From Brevundimonas sp. NIBR10 (GTDB taxonomy: Bacteria; Pseudomonadota; Alphaproteobacteria; Caulobacterales; Caulobacteraceae), in contig NZ_CP115464.1 of NCBI RefSeq assembly GCF_027912515.1, forward strand, positions 2,604,001-2,668,000: a stretch of DNA of 64,000 bases, written 5' to 3'. The notes under the pieces were generated by a model. That model made no database searches and was not told the DNA's origin. It was given only the letters and a program-made list of their open reading frames with translations. Below are positions 7,775 to 14,420 of the stretch, one piece after another (the stretch's first letter is position 1; each line of letters starts with the position of its first letter). The position numbers and the translations under genes are program-made.

Positions 7775-8292
7775 GCGGCGCGTCCATAAAATGCGGCGGC
7801 ACCCTCGCGCGGCACGTCGAACAGGTGCCAGGCGCAGTTATCCTTGCCGGTGAAGGGCGAGTCCGGGATCCACTTCACCCGGCCGACGGACACGATGCGG
7901 CGAAGGCGAGAGAGGTACGGCGCGGCCTGTCGGGTGTGAATCCAGTCGGCGTCCAGCAGCAGCCACGTCGGCGCGAGATTGGACAGGTGGACGATCAGCG
8001 GGTGCAGGATGTCCCGGCGCCATGGGCTGTTCGTGATGTAGCATTCCGCCGCACCGATCCCGCAGGTCAGGGCGTCGTTCTCGTGGATGTCGGCCCGTTG
8101 TGGCTCCAGATCGCTCGCCCAGGCGCAGACGTGTCCGGCGGCGGTCAGGTGGTCGACCAGGGCCCCGTTGCCCGCGCACGGCTCCGCGAAGACGGTTCCG
8201 GGGCGCAGGTGGGCCAGCAACGGCTTCACCGCCTCGGCCGGCGTCGGATAGAAATCGCGCGGCAGGCGCTCGAAGGATGACCGCTTACCCAT
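7771..8292 (-). CDS. Class I SAM methyltransferase-like phage protein
   Basis: The start at 8292 (MGKRSSFERLPRDFYPTP) is used because the longer frame reads through the upstream helicase gene. The YPTPAEAV opening, a motif I FAEPCAGNGALVDHL and a motif IV position ITNSPW resemble phage N6-adenine-type methyltransferases. The canonical NPPW/DPPY is NSPW here. At 173 residues it lacks an obvious target-recognition domain, so it may be a minimal adenine methylase or a degenerate relative. It overlaps the helicase gene by eight bases. Confidence 0.65.
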   Translation of the reverse strand: MGKRSSFERLPRDFYPTPAEAVKPLLAHLRPGTVFAEPCAGNGALVDHLTAAGHVCAWASDLEPQRADIHENDALTCGIGAAECYITNSPWRRDILHPLIVHLSNLAPTWLLLDADWIHTRQAAPYLSRLRRIVSVGRVKWIPDSPFTGKDNCAWHLFDVPREGAAAFYGRAA

Positions 8293-9703
8293 GGTGCCGG
8301 TCCTCGTTCTGGATGACGTCGCACTCGGCGAAATAGGTCTGGCGCGTGGTGCCGACGGGCCCTTCGCGGGACTTGCCGCAGATGACCTCCATGGTGCGAG
8401 CGCAACCAGCCAGGTGCAGGTCATGCTCCTCGCGCGACTGACCTTTGCGCGGGCCCTCGCGCTCCAAGTAGTAGGCCTCGCGATAGGTGAAGAGGACGAT
8501 CGATGCGTCCTGTTCGATCGAGCCGGACTCGCGCAGGTCTGACAGCACCGGCCGCTTGTTGTCGCGGTCCTCGACCTTGCGGGACAGCTGAGACAGCAAC
8601 AGGATCGTGCAGCCCAGCTGCTTGGCCAGCTGCTTGAGCCCCTTGGTGATCTGGCCCAGCGCCGTGGTCATGTTCACGCCGAAGCCCAGGCCGGGCATGT
8701 CCATGATCTGGAGATAGTCGATGACGACCAGGCCGATGGGTCCGCGCTTGGACAGGGACAGCAGCCGGCGCTGAACGTGCGAGAGGGTGAGGACGGCGGT
8801 GTCATCCAGCAGCAGGTTCCGGGGCACACGCTGGCCCATGTCTGACAGGTGCGCACGGTCTTCGCCGGATAGGTCGCGCCCGCGCTTCATGTCGCGGTAG
8901 GGGATTCCGTGGCCATTCTCGAAAGACAGGGCCGACAGGTTGCGGCGGCTGATCTGGCGCCGGTCCATTTCCAGCGCGAAGACCGGCACCAGCCGATCGG
9001 GATAGCGCCGGGCCACGGCCATGGCGATGGCGCGGGCGAGGGCGGTCTTACCCATGGACGGACGCCCGCCCAAGATGATCAACTCGTTCGGGAAGATGCC
9101 GCCCAGCGCCCGGTCGATGCAGTCCAGCCCGGTCATCAGGCCCGGTGACACGCCGGTCTCGGCTTCGTGGTCCAGCTCGCGCACCAGCTCGACAGCAGCG
9201 TCGCGGGCGTCGACCAGGGTGTGCCCGTCCGGTGCCGCCGACACCGTGAGCGCCGACATGGCCGCTTCGATCTCGGTCAACAGCTCGAACGGCTCCCGCT
9301 CTGGATCTCGCGCGCTGTTCGCGGCCTCCCCGGCGATGCGGATGATCTCGCGCCGGCGTGCGGCGTCGTTCACGCGGCGGGCAAACTCACCGGCCGTCGT
9401 GACAGGCGGTGCCGACGACATCAGGTCGGCCATGTACCGGATGCCGCCGTAGTCATGGAACGACTGATCGTCCGCCAGTCGGGCCTTCAGTGCGCCTGGA
9501 TCGGCAAGGCGGCCCCGCTCTATAAGCCCGGCCATCATGTCCCACAGGCGCGCATGGTAGGGCTCGCCGAAGCTGTCAGCCGTCACGGCCTCACCCAGGC
9601 GGGCGATGGCACCGTTGTCGTTCAGGACGATGCCCAGCAGCGCGTGCTCGGCCTCCAGAGCCTCGGGCATGGGCTGGGCTGCGATGATGGCGAGGCTGGT
9701 CAT
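8285..9703 (-). CDS. Replicative DNA helicase, DnaB family
   Basis: A hexameric 5'-3' helicase for phage replication. An N-terminal DnaB-N helical domain occupies about residues 12-110. The RecA-like ATPase follows, with Walker A GRPSMGKT at 213-220, a Walker B region IGLVVIDYLQIM, and the late LSQLSRKVEDR motif that contributes sensor and arginine-finger residues. Length 472 is normal for the family. The start at 9703 overlaps the preceding stop (ATGA). It sits between RusA and the DUF1376-like protein, forming the replication core of the leftward early operon. Confidence 0.93.
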   Translation of the reverse strand: MTSLAIIAAQPMPEALEAEHALLGIVLNDNGAIARLGEAVTADSFGEPYHARLWDMMAGLIERGRLADPGALKARLADDQSFHDYGGIRYMADLMSSAPPVTTAGEFARRVNDAARRREIIRIAGEAANSARDPEREPFELLTEIEAAMSALTVSAAPDGHTLVDARDAAVELVRELDHEAETGVSPGLMTGLDCIDRALGGIFPNELIILGGRPSMGKTALARAIAMAVARRYPDRLVPVFALEMDRRQISRRNLSALSFENGHGIPYRDMKRGRDLSGEDRAHLSDMGQRVPRNLLLDDTAVLTLSHVQRRLLSLSKRGPIGLVVIDYLQIMDMPGLGFGVNMTTALGQITKGLKQLAKQLGCTILLLSQLSRKVEDRDNKRPVLSDLRESGSIEQDASIVLFTYREAYYLEREGPRKGQSREEHDLHLAGCARTMEVICGKSREGPVGTTRQTYFAECDVIQNEDRHHG

Positions 9704-9867
9704 GCGCCGACGACCTCCTGCCCGCGCGTGGTGACAGCCTGGCCCACGCGGAACTGGCCGACGGCGGACGCAGGACCGGCACCGCGCGTCCAGCGGATCA
9801 CGGCGACCGTCTGGCCTGCCGCGTTCTCATAGGTGCGCTCGACTGTGCCGCGTGGGGCTTGGTTCAT
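9700..9867 (-). CDS. Small phage protein (55 aa)
   Basis: ATG 9867 and the stop at 9700-9702 give overlapping ATGA junctions with both neighbours, strong evidence that this short frame is translated. The product (MNQAPRGTVERTYENAAG...) looks like a small beta-barrel with alternating Val/Thr and Arg residues. No family recognised. Confidence 0.6.
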   Translation of the reverse strand: MNQAPRGTVERTYENAAGQTVAVIRWTRGAGPASAVGQFRVGQAVTTRGQEVVGA

Positions 9868-10115
9868 GCCGTCACCACCCGCGCCACGGTTCCGGCCAGC
9901 ATCCGGCGGTCATAGGCCTCGCGACGGTCGCGCTCTCGACGGGCCCGTGCCTCGACGCTGGAGCCGGTGACCGAAGCGCGCCAATCCCAGATCATGATCT
10001 CCAGACGGCCGGGCTCCATTTTGAAGTGATCGGCCGCCGTCTTCAGCGTGAAGCCCGTCTTCATCATGGCCCACGCGCGCTCGGGGACCGGGGCGAGGGT
10101 CTTGTGGCCGCTCAT
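9864..10115 (-). CDS. Small phage protein with helix-turn-helix-like segment (83 aa)
   Basis: A start at ATG 10115 (TGATG with rusA) or GTG 10118 is possible; I use the ATG. Residues about 12-45 (VPERAWAMMKTGFTLKTAADHF) resemble a DNA-binding helix pair, followed by a strongly basic helix (ARARRERDRREAYDRR). It is coupled to the genes on both sides in the replication operon. Confidence 0.6.
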   Translation of the reverse strand: MSGHKTLAPVPERAWAMMKTGFTLKTAADHFKMEPGRLEIMIWDWRASVTGSSVEARARRERDRREAYDRRMLAGTVARVVTA

Positions 10116-10555
10116 CACGCGGCCTCGGCTAGGACGCCCGGCCCCGTGGCCAGGCTGATGCTGATGCGCACGCTGTCCGTCTCTGCCCAGCGGCGGCTCG
10201 TATGCAGGTCGGACACCTGGGCATCGTCTTCCCAGACGATCTCGTTCAGGGCGTCGAGGATGGCCTTGACCTGGTTGTCGATGTCAGGCCGGCCGACGAT
10301 GGGCTCGCCGCGAAGGGCCAGCTTCTTCGCCTTGCTCCACGACTTCGGCATTTCGCGATCGAAGGCCATGGTCGCGACGCACGCGTCCGGCGTGGTCTGC
10401 ATCCCCGACCGCGCCATTTCGACCGCGGCTATCGCCCTGATCTTGGCCTCGAAAGCGGCGTTGCGCTTGGGGGTGAACGACTGGACCCCATTCCGTCCGG
10501 CCCGCATCTTGGGCACCGACTTGCCGTAGTAGGTGAAGGCGCAGATCAGGGTCAT
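10115..10555 (-). CDS. rusA: RusA-family Holliday junction resolvase
   Basis: An endonuclease that resolves branched DNA during phage recombination and replication. The 146-residue protein has the RusA signature GRPDIDNQVKAILDALN near residues 88-104; its paired aspartates bind the metal. A second acidic cluster, WEDDAQV, follows. The N-terminus starts MTLICAFTYYGKSVPK as a first strand. Genes upstream and downstream overlap it by four bases or less. Confidence 0.88.
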   Translation of the reverse strand: MTLICAFTYYGKSVPKMRAGRNGVQSFTPKRNAAFEAKIRAIAAVEMARSGMQTTPDACVATMAFDREMPKSWSKAKKLALRGEPIVGRPDIDNQVKAILDALNEIVWEDDAQVSDLHTSRRWAETDSVRISISLATGPGVLAEAA

Positions 10556-11040
10556 GCGGCGTCTCGCTTCTGGGATTGTTCGTAGTCGGCCAGATCACGC
10601 AGGAAGGCGTCGTAACCGGCCTCCCAGACCATGATGTCGCCGCCGTCGGCATAGCCGGAGCCGCTGCGGGGATAGCCCTGCACGGCGCACGCATAGCCCT
10701 TGTTGAAGATGATCTTCTGGCGCTCGTCCTCGCCGACGTCGGTCGTGGACTCCAGCGCCAGGGTCATTTCCATCTGCTCGCCGCACTTAATGCTGGCCAG
10801 CAGGCGTTGCCGATCGATCAGGCGTCGCTCGAACTTCTCGGGTCCGAGGGCCATGACCTCCATGGCGTGCCGCAGTGCATCCATGGGGATGCCCGCGAGG
10901 ACGGCCCGGCGTTCGGCCTGTCGGAGTCGGGATTGGGCGCGTTGCGCATCGGCGCGCGCGGCCCAGACATAGTGGGCGTGCACCGCCTGAAGCACAGGCG
11001 GCGTCTCGTTCGACAGCTGGGGCTCAAGGGCCCCGGTCAA
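10552..11040 (-). CDS. Phage protein with Rmf/CrpP-like C-terminal domain
   Basis: The N-terminal 110 residues are a long charged helix, probably coiled coil. Residues about 113-150 (NKGYACAVQGYPRSGSG, then MVWEAGYDAF) carry the G-x-x-A...W-x-x-G-Y pattern of ribosome-modulation-factor/CrpP-like domains seen in many alphaproteobacterial phage proteins. The function in phages is not settled. Coupled by overlaps to rusA and to the HTH gene upstream. Confidence 0.6.
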   Translation of the reverse strand: MTGALEPQLSNETPPVLQAVHAHYVWAARADAQRAQSRLRQAERRAVLAGIPMDALRHAMEVMALGPEKFERRLIDRQRLLASIKCGEQMEMTLALESTTDVGEDERQKIIFNKGYACAVQGYPRSGSGYADGGDIMVWEAGYDAFLRDLADYEQSQKRDAA

Positions 11041-11387
11041 CGGGAGGGCCTGTGGTCAGACGCAGCCACAGCACGCGAAGGGCGAGGCGTAGTGCGCGCC
11101 ACCTCCGCAGCCAGGGCCCGCTTTTCGGCGAGTTGACGTTCAAGGGCTTGTACCTCCTGTTCGAGGCGCGCGGCGGCGTCGTCGGGGTGAAACACGGCCT
11201 CGGTCACGTCCTTGCCGAAAGCCTGGACGATGTTCAGCCAGTGCCGCGCGGACGGCCAGTGGCCAGCGAGGATATTCTGCGCCGTCCTCGGATCGCAGTC
11301 GATCTGACGAGCCAGGGCCTTGGCCGTGACGCGGGGGCGCAGGAAGCGTCGCAGGCGGGCCTGCAAAACTTGGGATTCGTCGACCAT
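11037..11387 (-). CDS. CII-sized HTH regulator of the early operon
   Basis: I start it at ATG 11387 (MVDESQVLQARL), which has GGAG eight bases upstream; an ATG at 11411 is possible. Residues about 14-60 form a helix-turn-helix (TAKALARQIDCDPRTAQNIL), followed by a C-terminal coiled coil (RLEQEVQALERQLAEKRAL). Size, position after the Cro-like gene and before the replication genes, and domain order recall lambda CII. That analogy is inference. Confidence 0.65.
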   Translation of the reverse strand: MVDESQVLQARLRRFLRPRVTAKALARQIDCDPRTAQNILAGHWPSARHWLNIVQAFGKDVTEAVFHPDDAAARLEQEVQALERQLAEKRALAAEVARTTPRPSRAVAASDHRPSR

Positions 11388-11452
11388 GCAATGCGTCTCC
11401 GACCAGGCCATTAGTGAACCTGTCGGAAACGGAGGCCTTGGAGGGCCCGGAC

Positions 11453-11689
11453 ATGGAGGTCAGTCAGAAGATCGGTTTGGCAATCGACAACGCCATCGCT
11501 GCATCGCGATGGAGGATAGCGGCCCGGTTCGAGGGTCCGCAGAGCGCGGCGCAGTTCAGGGCGCACGCTGAGAACAGGACGGCGGCGGCAACCGCTCTCC
11601 TGAAAGAGTTCGCGACGGACGGCAGGGATCAACCCGCCGTCCGCCACTCCACGCGACCCACACAGGGGGGCTTCGATAGAGCCGCGTGA
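11453..11689 (+). CDS. Possible small phage protein antisense to the early operon leader (78 aa)
   Basis: ATG 11453 follows GGAGGG with good spacing and encodes MEVSQKIGLAIDNAIAAS and a helical Ala-rich body. The opposite strand here encodes only an Arg/Cys-rich frame that looks like a shadow. The gene would run against the leftward early transcript between the Cro-like and CII-sized genes. A translated gene and a fortuitous frame are both possible. Confidence 0.4.
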   Translation: MEVSQKIGLAIDNAIAASRWRIAARFEGPQSAAQFRAHAENRTAAATALLKEFATDGRDQPAVRHSTRPTQGGFDRAA

Positions 11690-11712
11690 ATGGTGATCCC
11701 CCGACCGCATCG

Positions 11713-11949
11713 TCAGGCCGCCTGGATCTTGTCTGTCTCGGTCTCGAGCAGCACATCCATGGTGGTGTCGGGGAAGGATTGAAGAATCTCAGGCCAGACG
11801 CTTCGCGGCAGCACGTTGCGAAAGCTCCAGACGCAGACCGTCCCGACCTTCTTATCGAGGGTGCGGGCAACGGCCGTTGGGCCGCCATTGGCATCGATCC
11901 ATTCTCGGGCTTGCACGTCACCATCCGGTATTACGTTCGGTAATGGCAT
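11713..11949 (-). CDS. Cro/YdaS-like HTH regulator
   Basis: A 78-residue DNA-binding protein. Residues about 13-60 (AREWIDANGGPTAVARTL, then VWSFRNVLPRSVW) have the pattern of YdaS/Cro-type helix-turn-helix proteins. It is transcribed divergently from the CI-like gene and heads the leftward early genes. An 18-base operator copy lies within codons 2-8 when the ATG at 11949 is used. A GTG at 11916 (codon 12), just before AREWID, would put the operator upstream and could be the real start. Confidence 0.7.
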   Translation of the reverse strand: MPLPNVIPDGDVQAREWIDANGGPTAVARTLDKKVGTVCVWSFRNVLPRSVWPEILQSFPDTTMDVLLETETDKIQAA

Positions 11950-11993
11950 CTATGCACGACCGCCTTACCCAACGCAACATTACATTTGGTAAG
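11928..11993. promoter_or_regulatory. Immunity-region operator cluster (three dyads)
   Basis: Site 1, 11928-11945, is GTATTACGTTCGGTAATG with the palindrome ATTAC-N5-GTAAT at 11930-11944. Site 2, 11964-11978, is a half-conserved copy whose reverse strand reads GTTGCGTTGGGTAAG. Site 3, 11979-11993, is ATTACATTTGGTAAG. All share TTNGGTAA. They lie between the divergent Cro-like and CI-like genes, arranged like lambda O-R sites. Site 1 recurs exactly at 13082-13099. Confidence 0.65.
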
Positions 11994-12001
11994 ACGTTGG
12001 T

Positions 12002-12370
12002 ATGATCGATACCGGCTGGTCACAGGCGAAAGAGCCACACGAACGCCTCCAGTGGGCGCGGCGCCATGCGCAGTATCCTACCGTTAGGGCGGCGGCCGAC
12101 AGTCTCGGCGAGAAGGAAGGCACCTACGGCGCATACGAGCGGGCCCCAGGCTCGTCGAAATGGTCAGTGCTCGACACAGCGTGGGCCCAGAAATGCGCCC
12201 GCCGGTTCAAGGTCAACTGGGTCTGGCTGCTGACAGGGGAGGGCACGCCGTTCGATGGCGTGCTGACGGAATCGCAGGCCCGCCTCGCAGCAGCGGTCGC
12301 CGATCAGACACCGGAAGAACAGAGGCGCATCGCCGACATCGTAGAAATGATGGTCCGCAAGGTGAGCTGA
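12002..12370 (+). CDS. CI-like prophage repressor (short form)
   Basis: A 122-residue protein. Residues about 14-75 form an XRE-like DNA-binding domain (RAAADSLGEKEGTYGAYER, then FKVNWVWLLTGEGTPF), the ending seen in many phage repressors. It stops after a short helical tail and has no LexA/S24 peptidase domain, so RecA-stimulated self-cleavage is unlikely. An antirepressor or other inactivation route would be needed. Divergent from the Cro-like gene across three operator dyads; the downstream membrane gene is coupled by TGATG. Confidence 0.72.
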   Translation: MIDTGWSQAKEPHERLQWARRHAQYPTVRAAADSLGEKEGTYGAYERAPGSSKWSVLDTAWAQKCARRFKVNWVWLLTGEGTPFDGVLTESQARLAAAVADQTPEEQRRIADIVEMMVRKVS

Positions 12371-12765
12371 TGACCGTCGGGCACCGTCACACTGTCCTGG
12401 CCTGCATCGCCACAATCGTCGCGTTCCCGGTAGGCGTGGCGGCCATCGGCATGTCGGCCGGACTCGCCGCGATGAACTTTCAAGCGCCAGCCGATGTCTT
12501 GTTTCTTCTCTCGTGGCTTCCGCCGGCTCTTTCGATCTGGTTGATCGCCCGAGGTCTTGATCGCTGGCTACCGGCCCACGCCGACGGGCCCGTGCTGGCC
12601 ATCTACCTTCTCGTGGCGTTGTGCGGTCTCGGCATCGCTTTCCTGGGTGATGTCGCGGCTCCGACCCTCTACGGCGTCATCTGGAGTGGCGTTGTCATTG
12701 GCACAGCCTGCCTCTGCCATTGGCCTCGGAGCGATAGTCTTCAGAAGGTGCGGCCCATCCCATAG
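12370..12765 (+). CDS. Four-span membrane protein coupled to the repressor
   Basis: ATG 12370 overlaps the repressor stop (TGATG). The 131-residue product has four hydrophobic segments (about residues 6-30, 38-60, 73-95 and 98-118) and short loops. Being translated with the repressor, it should be made in the lysogen. Membrane proteins in this position are often superinfection-exclusion or lysogenic-conversion factors; that role is inferred, as no family is recognised. Confidence 0.65.
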   Translation: MTVGHRHTVLACIATIVAFPVGVAAIGMSAGLAAMNFQAPADVLFLLSWLPPALSIWLIARGLDRWLPAHADGPVLAIYLLVALCGLGIAFLGDVAAPTLYGVIWSGVVIGTACLCHWPRSDSLQKVRPIP

Positions 12766-12945
12766 GTCGGTTGCTGGATCCCCGGTGACCTTGGATACTT
12801 CGGCGCGCGATCCTAGCGCAGATGCCGTGCGGGCATAGATCAAGGCCTCGCCGATCGTGCCGAACTGCTGGCCAGGTCCGCGAACGAATGACCCGGGGCT
12901 TAGACGGCTGGGCCTGAAAGTCTGGGTGATGAATACGGTCGCCAA
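12568..12945 (-). CDS. Small conserved-type protein with a TTG start, antisense to the membrane gene
   Basis: AGGAGG (12951-12956) lies five bases before a TTG at 12945 and sets the start: LATVFITQTFRPSRLSPG. The first 70 residues follow a pattern common in short alphaproteobacterial proteins (Q-x-F-R-P, a central Ala-rich helix, GDPATDLWDGPHLL). The tail contains CANDN. Its 3' third overlaps the rightward membrane gene by about 200 bases. Conservation of the N-terminal pattern is from memory; the C-terminal part may not be under selection. Confidence 0.5.
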   Translation of the reverse strand: MATVFITQTFRPSRLSPGSFVRGPGQQFGTIGEALIYARTASALGSRAEVSKVTGDPATDLWDGPHLLKTIAPRPMAEAGCANDNATPDDAVEGRSRDITQESDAETAQRHEKVDGQHGPVGVGR

Positions 12946-13072
12946 AGCTGCCTCCTGAACTGATCCCCGAATCGCCACGCTGGCGTTCAAGAGTCGAGTC
13001 CCAGCCTTCGACCATGCGACCGATCTTGTCGTATCGGCTGCAACGCGCATTACGACCCGTAAGATTTTTCCC

Positions 13073-13100
13073 TTGCGCTTCGTATTACGTTCGGTAATGT
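13073..13100 (+). promoter_or_regulatory. Promoter with embedded operator for the rightward operon
   Basis: TTGCGC (13073-13078), a 16-base spacer and TAATGT (13095-13100) form a sigma-70-like promoter. The spacer and -10 hold the 18-base operator GTATTACGTTCGGTAATG at 13082-13099, identical to site 1 in the immunity region. Repressor bound here would block the operon starting at 13126. Promoter assignment is by pattern only. Confidence 0.6.
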
Positions 13101-13125
13101 CGTCTCTCGAAAGGGAGGCATTGCC

Positions 13126-13485
13126 GTGTCACCGACCACCACAGATTCCGAACCGACCCACATCAGCGCCGTCATGCCGCTGGTCGTGCGCAACATCGCC
13201 GACGCCGCCGTGCGCCACCATGGCGACCCCGACCACCCCAACCGCGTGAAGATGCGGGCGTTCGTCGAGCGCAACATCGCCAATGCCCGCAAGATGCATC
13301 CGGCCGTCGCCGTCGAGCATCTGCGGGCCTGCATCGCCCAGACCGAGGCAAACTGGCTGGACGCGGCGAAGGATACCGCCAGCAAGCCTGGTAACGCGGG
13401 CCTCATGTGGGCCGACTTCGAGCTGGCGCTGCTGGATTTCCAGAACGCCATGGTCGAGGTCACCAGCGCGCGGGTGCCGGCATGA
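13126..13485 (+). CDS. First gene of the rightward phage operon (119 aa, unknown)
   Basis: GTG 13126 is the start because AGGGAGG at 13112-13118 is seven bases away. The protein is helical and His/Arg/Glu-rich with no membrane segment (VRNIADAAVRHHGDPDHPN near the start). It is directly downstream of the repressor-controlled promoter, where early phage regulators or host-takeover proteins often lie. No family recognised. Confidence 0.6.
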   Translation: MSPTTTDSEPTHISAVMPLVVRNIADAAVRHHGDPDHPNRVKMRAFVERNIANARKMHPAVAVEHLRACIAQTEANWLDAAKDTASKPGNAGLMWADFELALLDFQNAMVEVTSARVPA

Positions 13486-13826
13486 GCGACGCATACAGCT
13501 TTCGCACCGGCGCACCCGTCGATCTGATCGCGCTGGAGATCGCCGCCCAACGGGTCAGCCGCCTGATCGGAACCGCGACATCTGGCGCCCATCGCATCCG
13601 CACCGCGATTGCCTGGGACGCCCGCAACGACCTGAAGCGCGACGAGCATATCGTCGAGGCGCGGGAGTTGCTCGTGGATGTCATTCAAACTGCACGGCTG
13701 GCTCTGGCCGGCCTCGAAGCAGCCACCAATCCCGAGCCCCCCACCGTCCTCAGCCCCGAGCAAATCCGCCGCGCCGATCTGGTGGCGACCATGATGGACA
13801 TCGCCAGCACTGGAGTCGCGGCATGA
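13482..13826 (+). CDS. Hypothetical phage protein (114 aa)
   Basis: ATG 13482 overlaps the upstream stop (ATGA). The product is almost wholly helical (LIALEIAAQRVSRLIG, ELLVDVIQTARLALAG), suggesting a helical bundle. No motif recognised. It ends in an ATGA junction with the next gene. Confidence 0.6.
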   Translation: MSDAYSFRTGAPVDLIALEIAAQRVSRLIGTATSGAHRIRTAIAWDARNDLKRDEHIVEARELLVDVIQTARLALAGLEAATNPEPPTVLSPEQIRRADLVATMMDIASTGVAA

Positions 13827-14044
13827 TCGCGAAACACCCCCTCGGCGTCGCCTATCACCCCGAATGGCGCAACGTCCGCGACCGCTGGAACGACCGCTAC
13901 TGCGCCCAGGTCATGGAGCGCGCAGCCGAAGAACGCGTCCGCACCGAACGCCCCCTGATCAGCAACCACACCCTGCTGTCGGCGTGCGCTGTGATCATTT
14001 TCCTCATGGCCGTTTGGGCTGTGGGCCTGGAGTTCATGAAATGA
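13823..14044 (+). CDS. Small C-tail-anchored membrane protein (73 aa)
   Basis: Coupled by ATGA to the gene before and after. The first 45 residues are charged and soluble (HPEWRNVRDRWNDRYC). A single hydrophobic span (about residues 48-70, LLSACAVIIFLMAVWAVGLE) ends the protein, so it is probably tail-anchored in the inner membrane. Function unknown. Confidence 0.6.
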   Translation: MIAKHPLGVAYHPEWRNVRDRWNDRYCAQVMERAAEERVRTERPLISNHTLLSACAVIIFLMAVWAVGLEFMK

Positions 14045-14220
14045 CCGATACCCCGAACCGCAATCCCGCATGGTCGCTCGACATGCTGGTCAGTGCCGGA
14101 AAGGCGCTCGCATCGGCCGATGTGACGGCTGTCGGCGAGACCTTCGGCATCCCCGCCTCCGAGCGCGAGGCCTTCGCCTATTGGGCCCGGGCGGAAGCGG
14201 GCAGGGCGGTCAGCGAGTGA
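14041..14220 (+). CDS. Small phage protein (59 aa)
   Basis: The start overlaps the previous stop (ATGA) and its own stop overlaps a GTG start (GTGA). The protein is short, soluble and helical (MLVSAGKALASADVTAVGE). Nothing further can be assigned. Confidence 0.55.
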   Translation: MTDTPNRNPAWSLDMLVSAGKALASADVTAVGETFGIPASEREAFAYWARAEAGRAVSE

Positions 14221-14420
14221 CCCCGCTCGCCGAACAGATCGCTCGCGCGAAAGAGCTTCTGGCCACCCACGGCTTCCAGATGGCCGTCAGCGCATGCTCC
14301 TGCTGCGATGGCGCATGGATACGGCTCACGCATGATGGCGAGCCGATCATCTTCGACCCCGAGAACCCCAACGATGAAGTCGGAAACGCCGGGTTCGATA
14401 TGTTCGAGGCGGGTCAGTGA
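14217..14420 (+). CDS. Small phage protein with a CSCC cysteine cluster (67 aa)
   Basis: GTG 14217 is coupled to the previous stop. Residues about 24-28 carry CSCC followed by DGAWIRLTHDGE, a possible metal-binding loop in a small beta-rich fold. The first 16 bases around the start recur exactly 200 bases downstream at the next gene start. Confidence 0.55.
   Translation: MTPLAEQIARAKELLATHGFQMAVSACSCCDGAWIRLTHDGEPIIFDPENPNDEVGNAGFDMFEAGQ

Noticed and set aside
11411..11710. Leftward 99-codon frame in the early leader
   Set aside because: It is rich in Arg and Cys with no ribosome site. The opposite-strand frame at 11453 has better composition and a better start.
13407..14044. Longer frames starting at 13407 and 13283 for the genes at 13482 and 13823
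   Set aside because: Their N-terminal extensions are Arg/Gly-rich shadows of the preceding gene, and the ATGA junctions mark the later starts.
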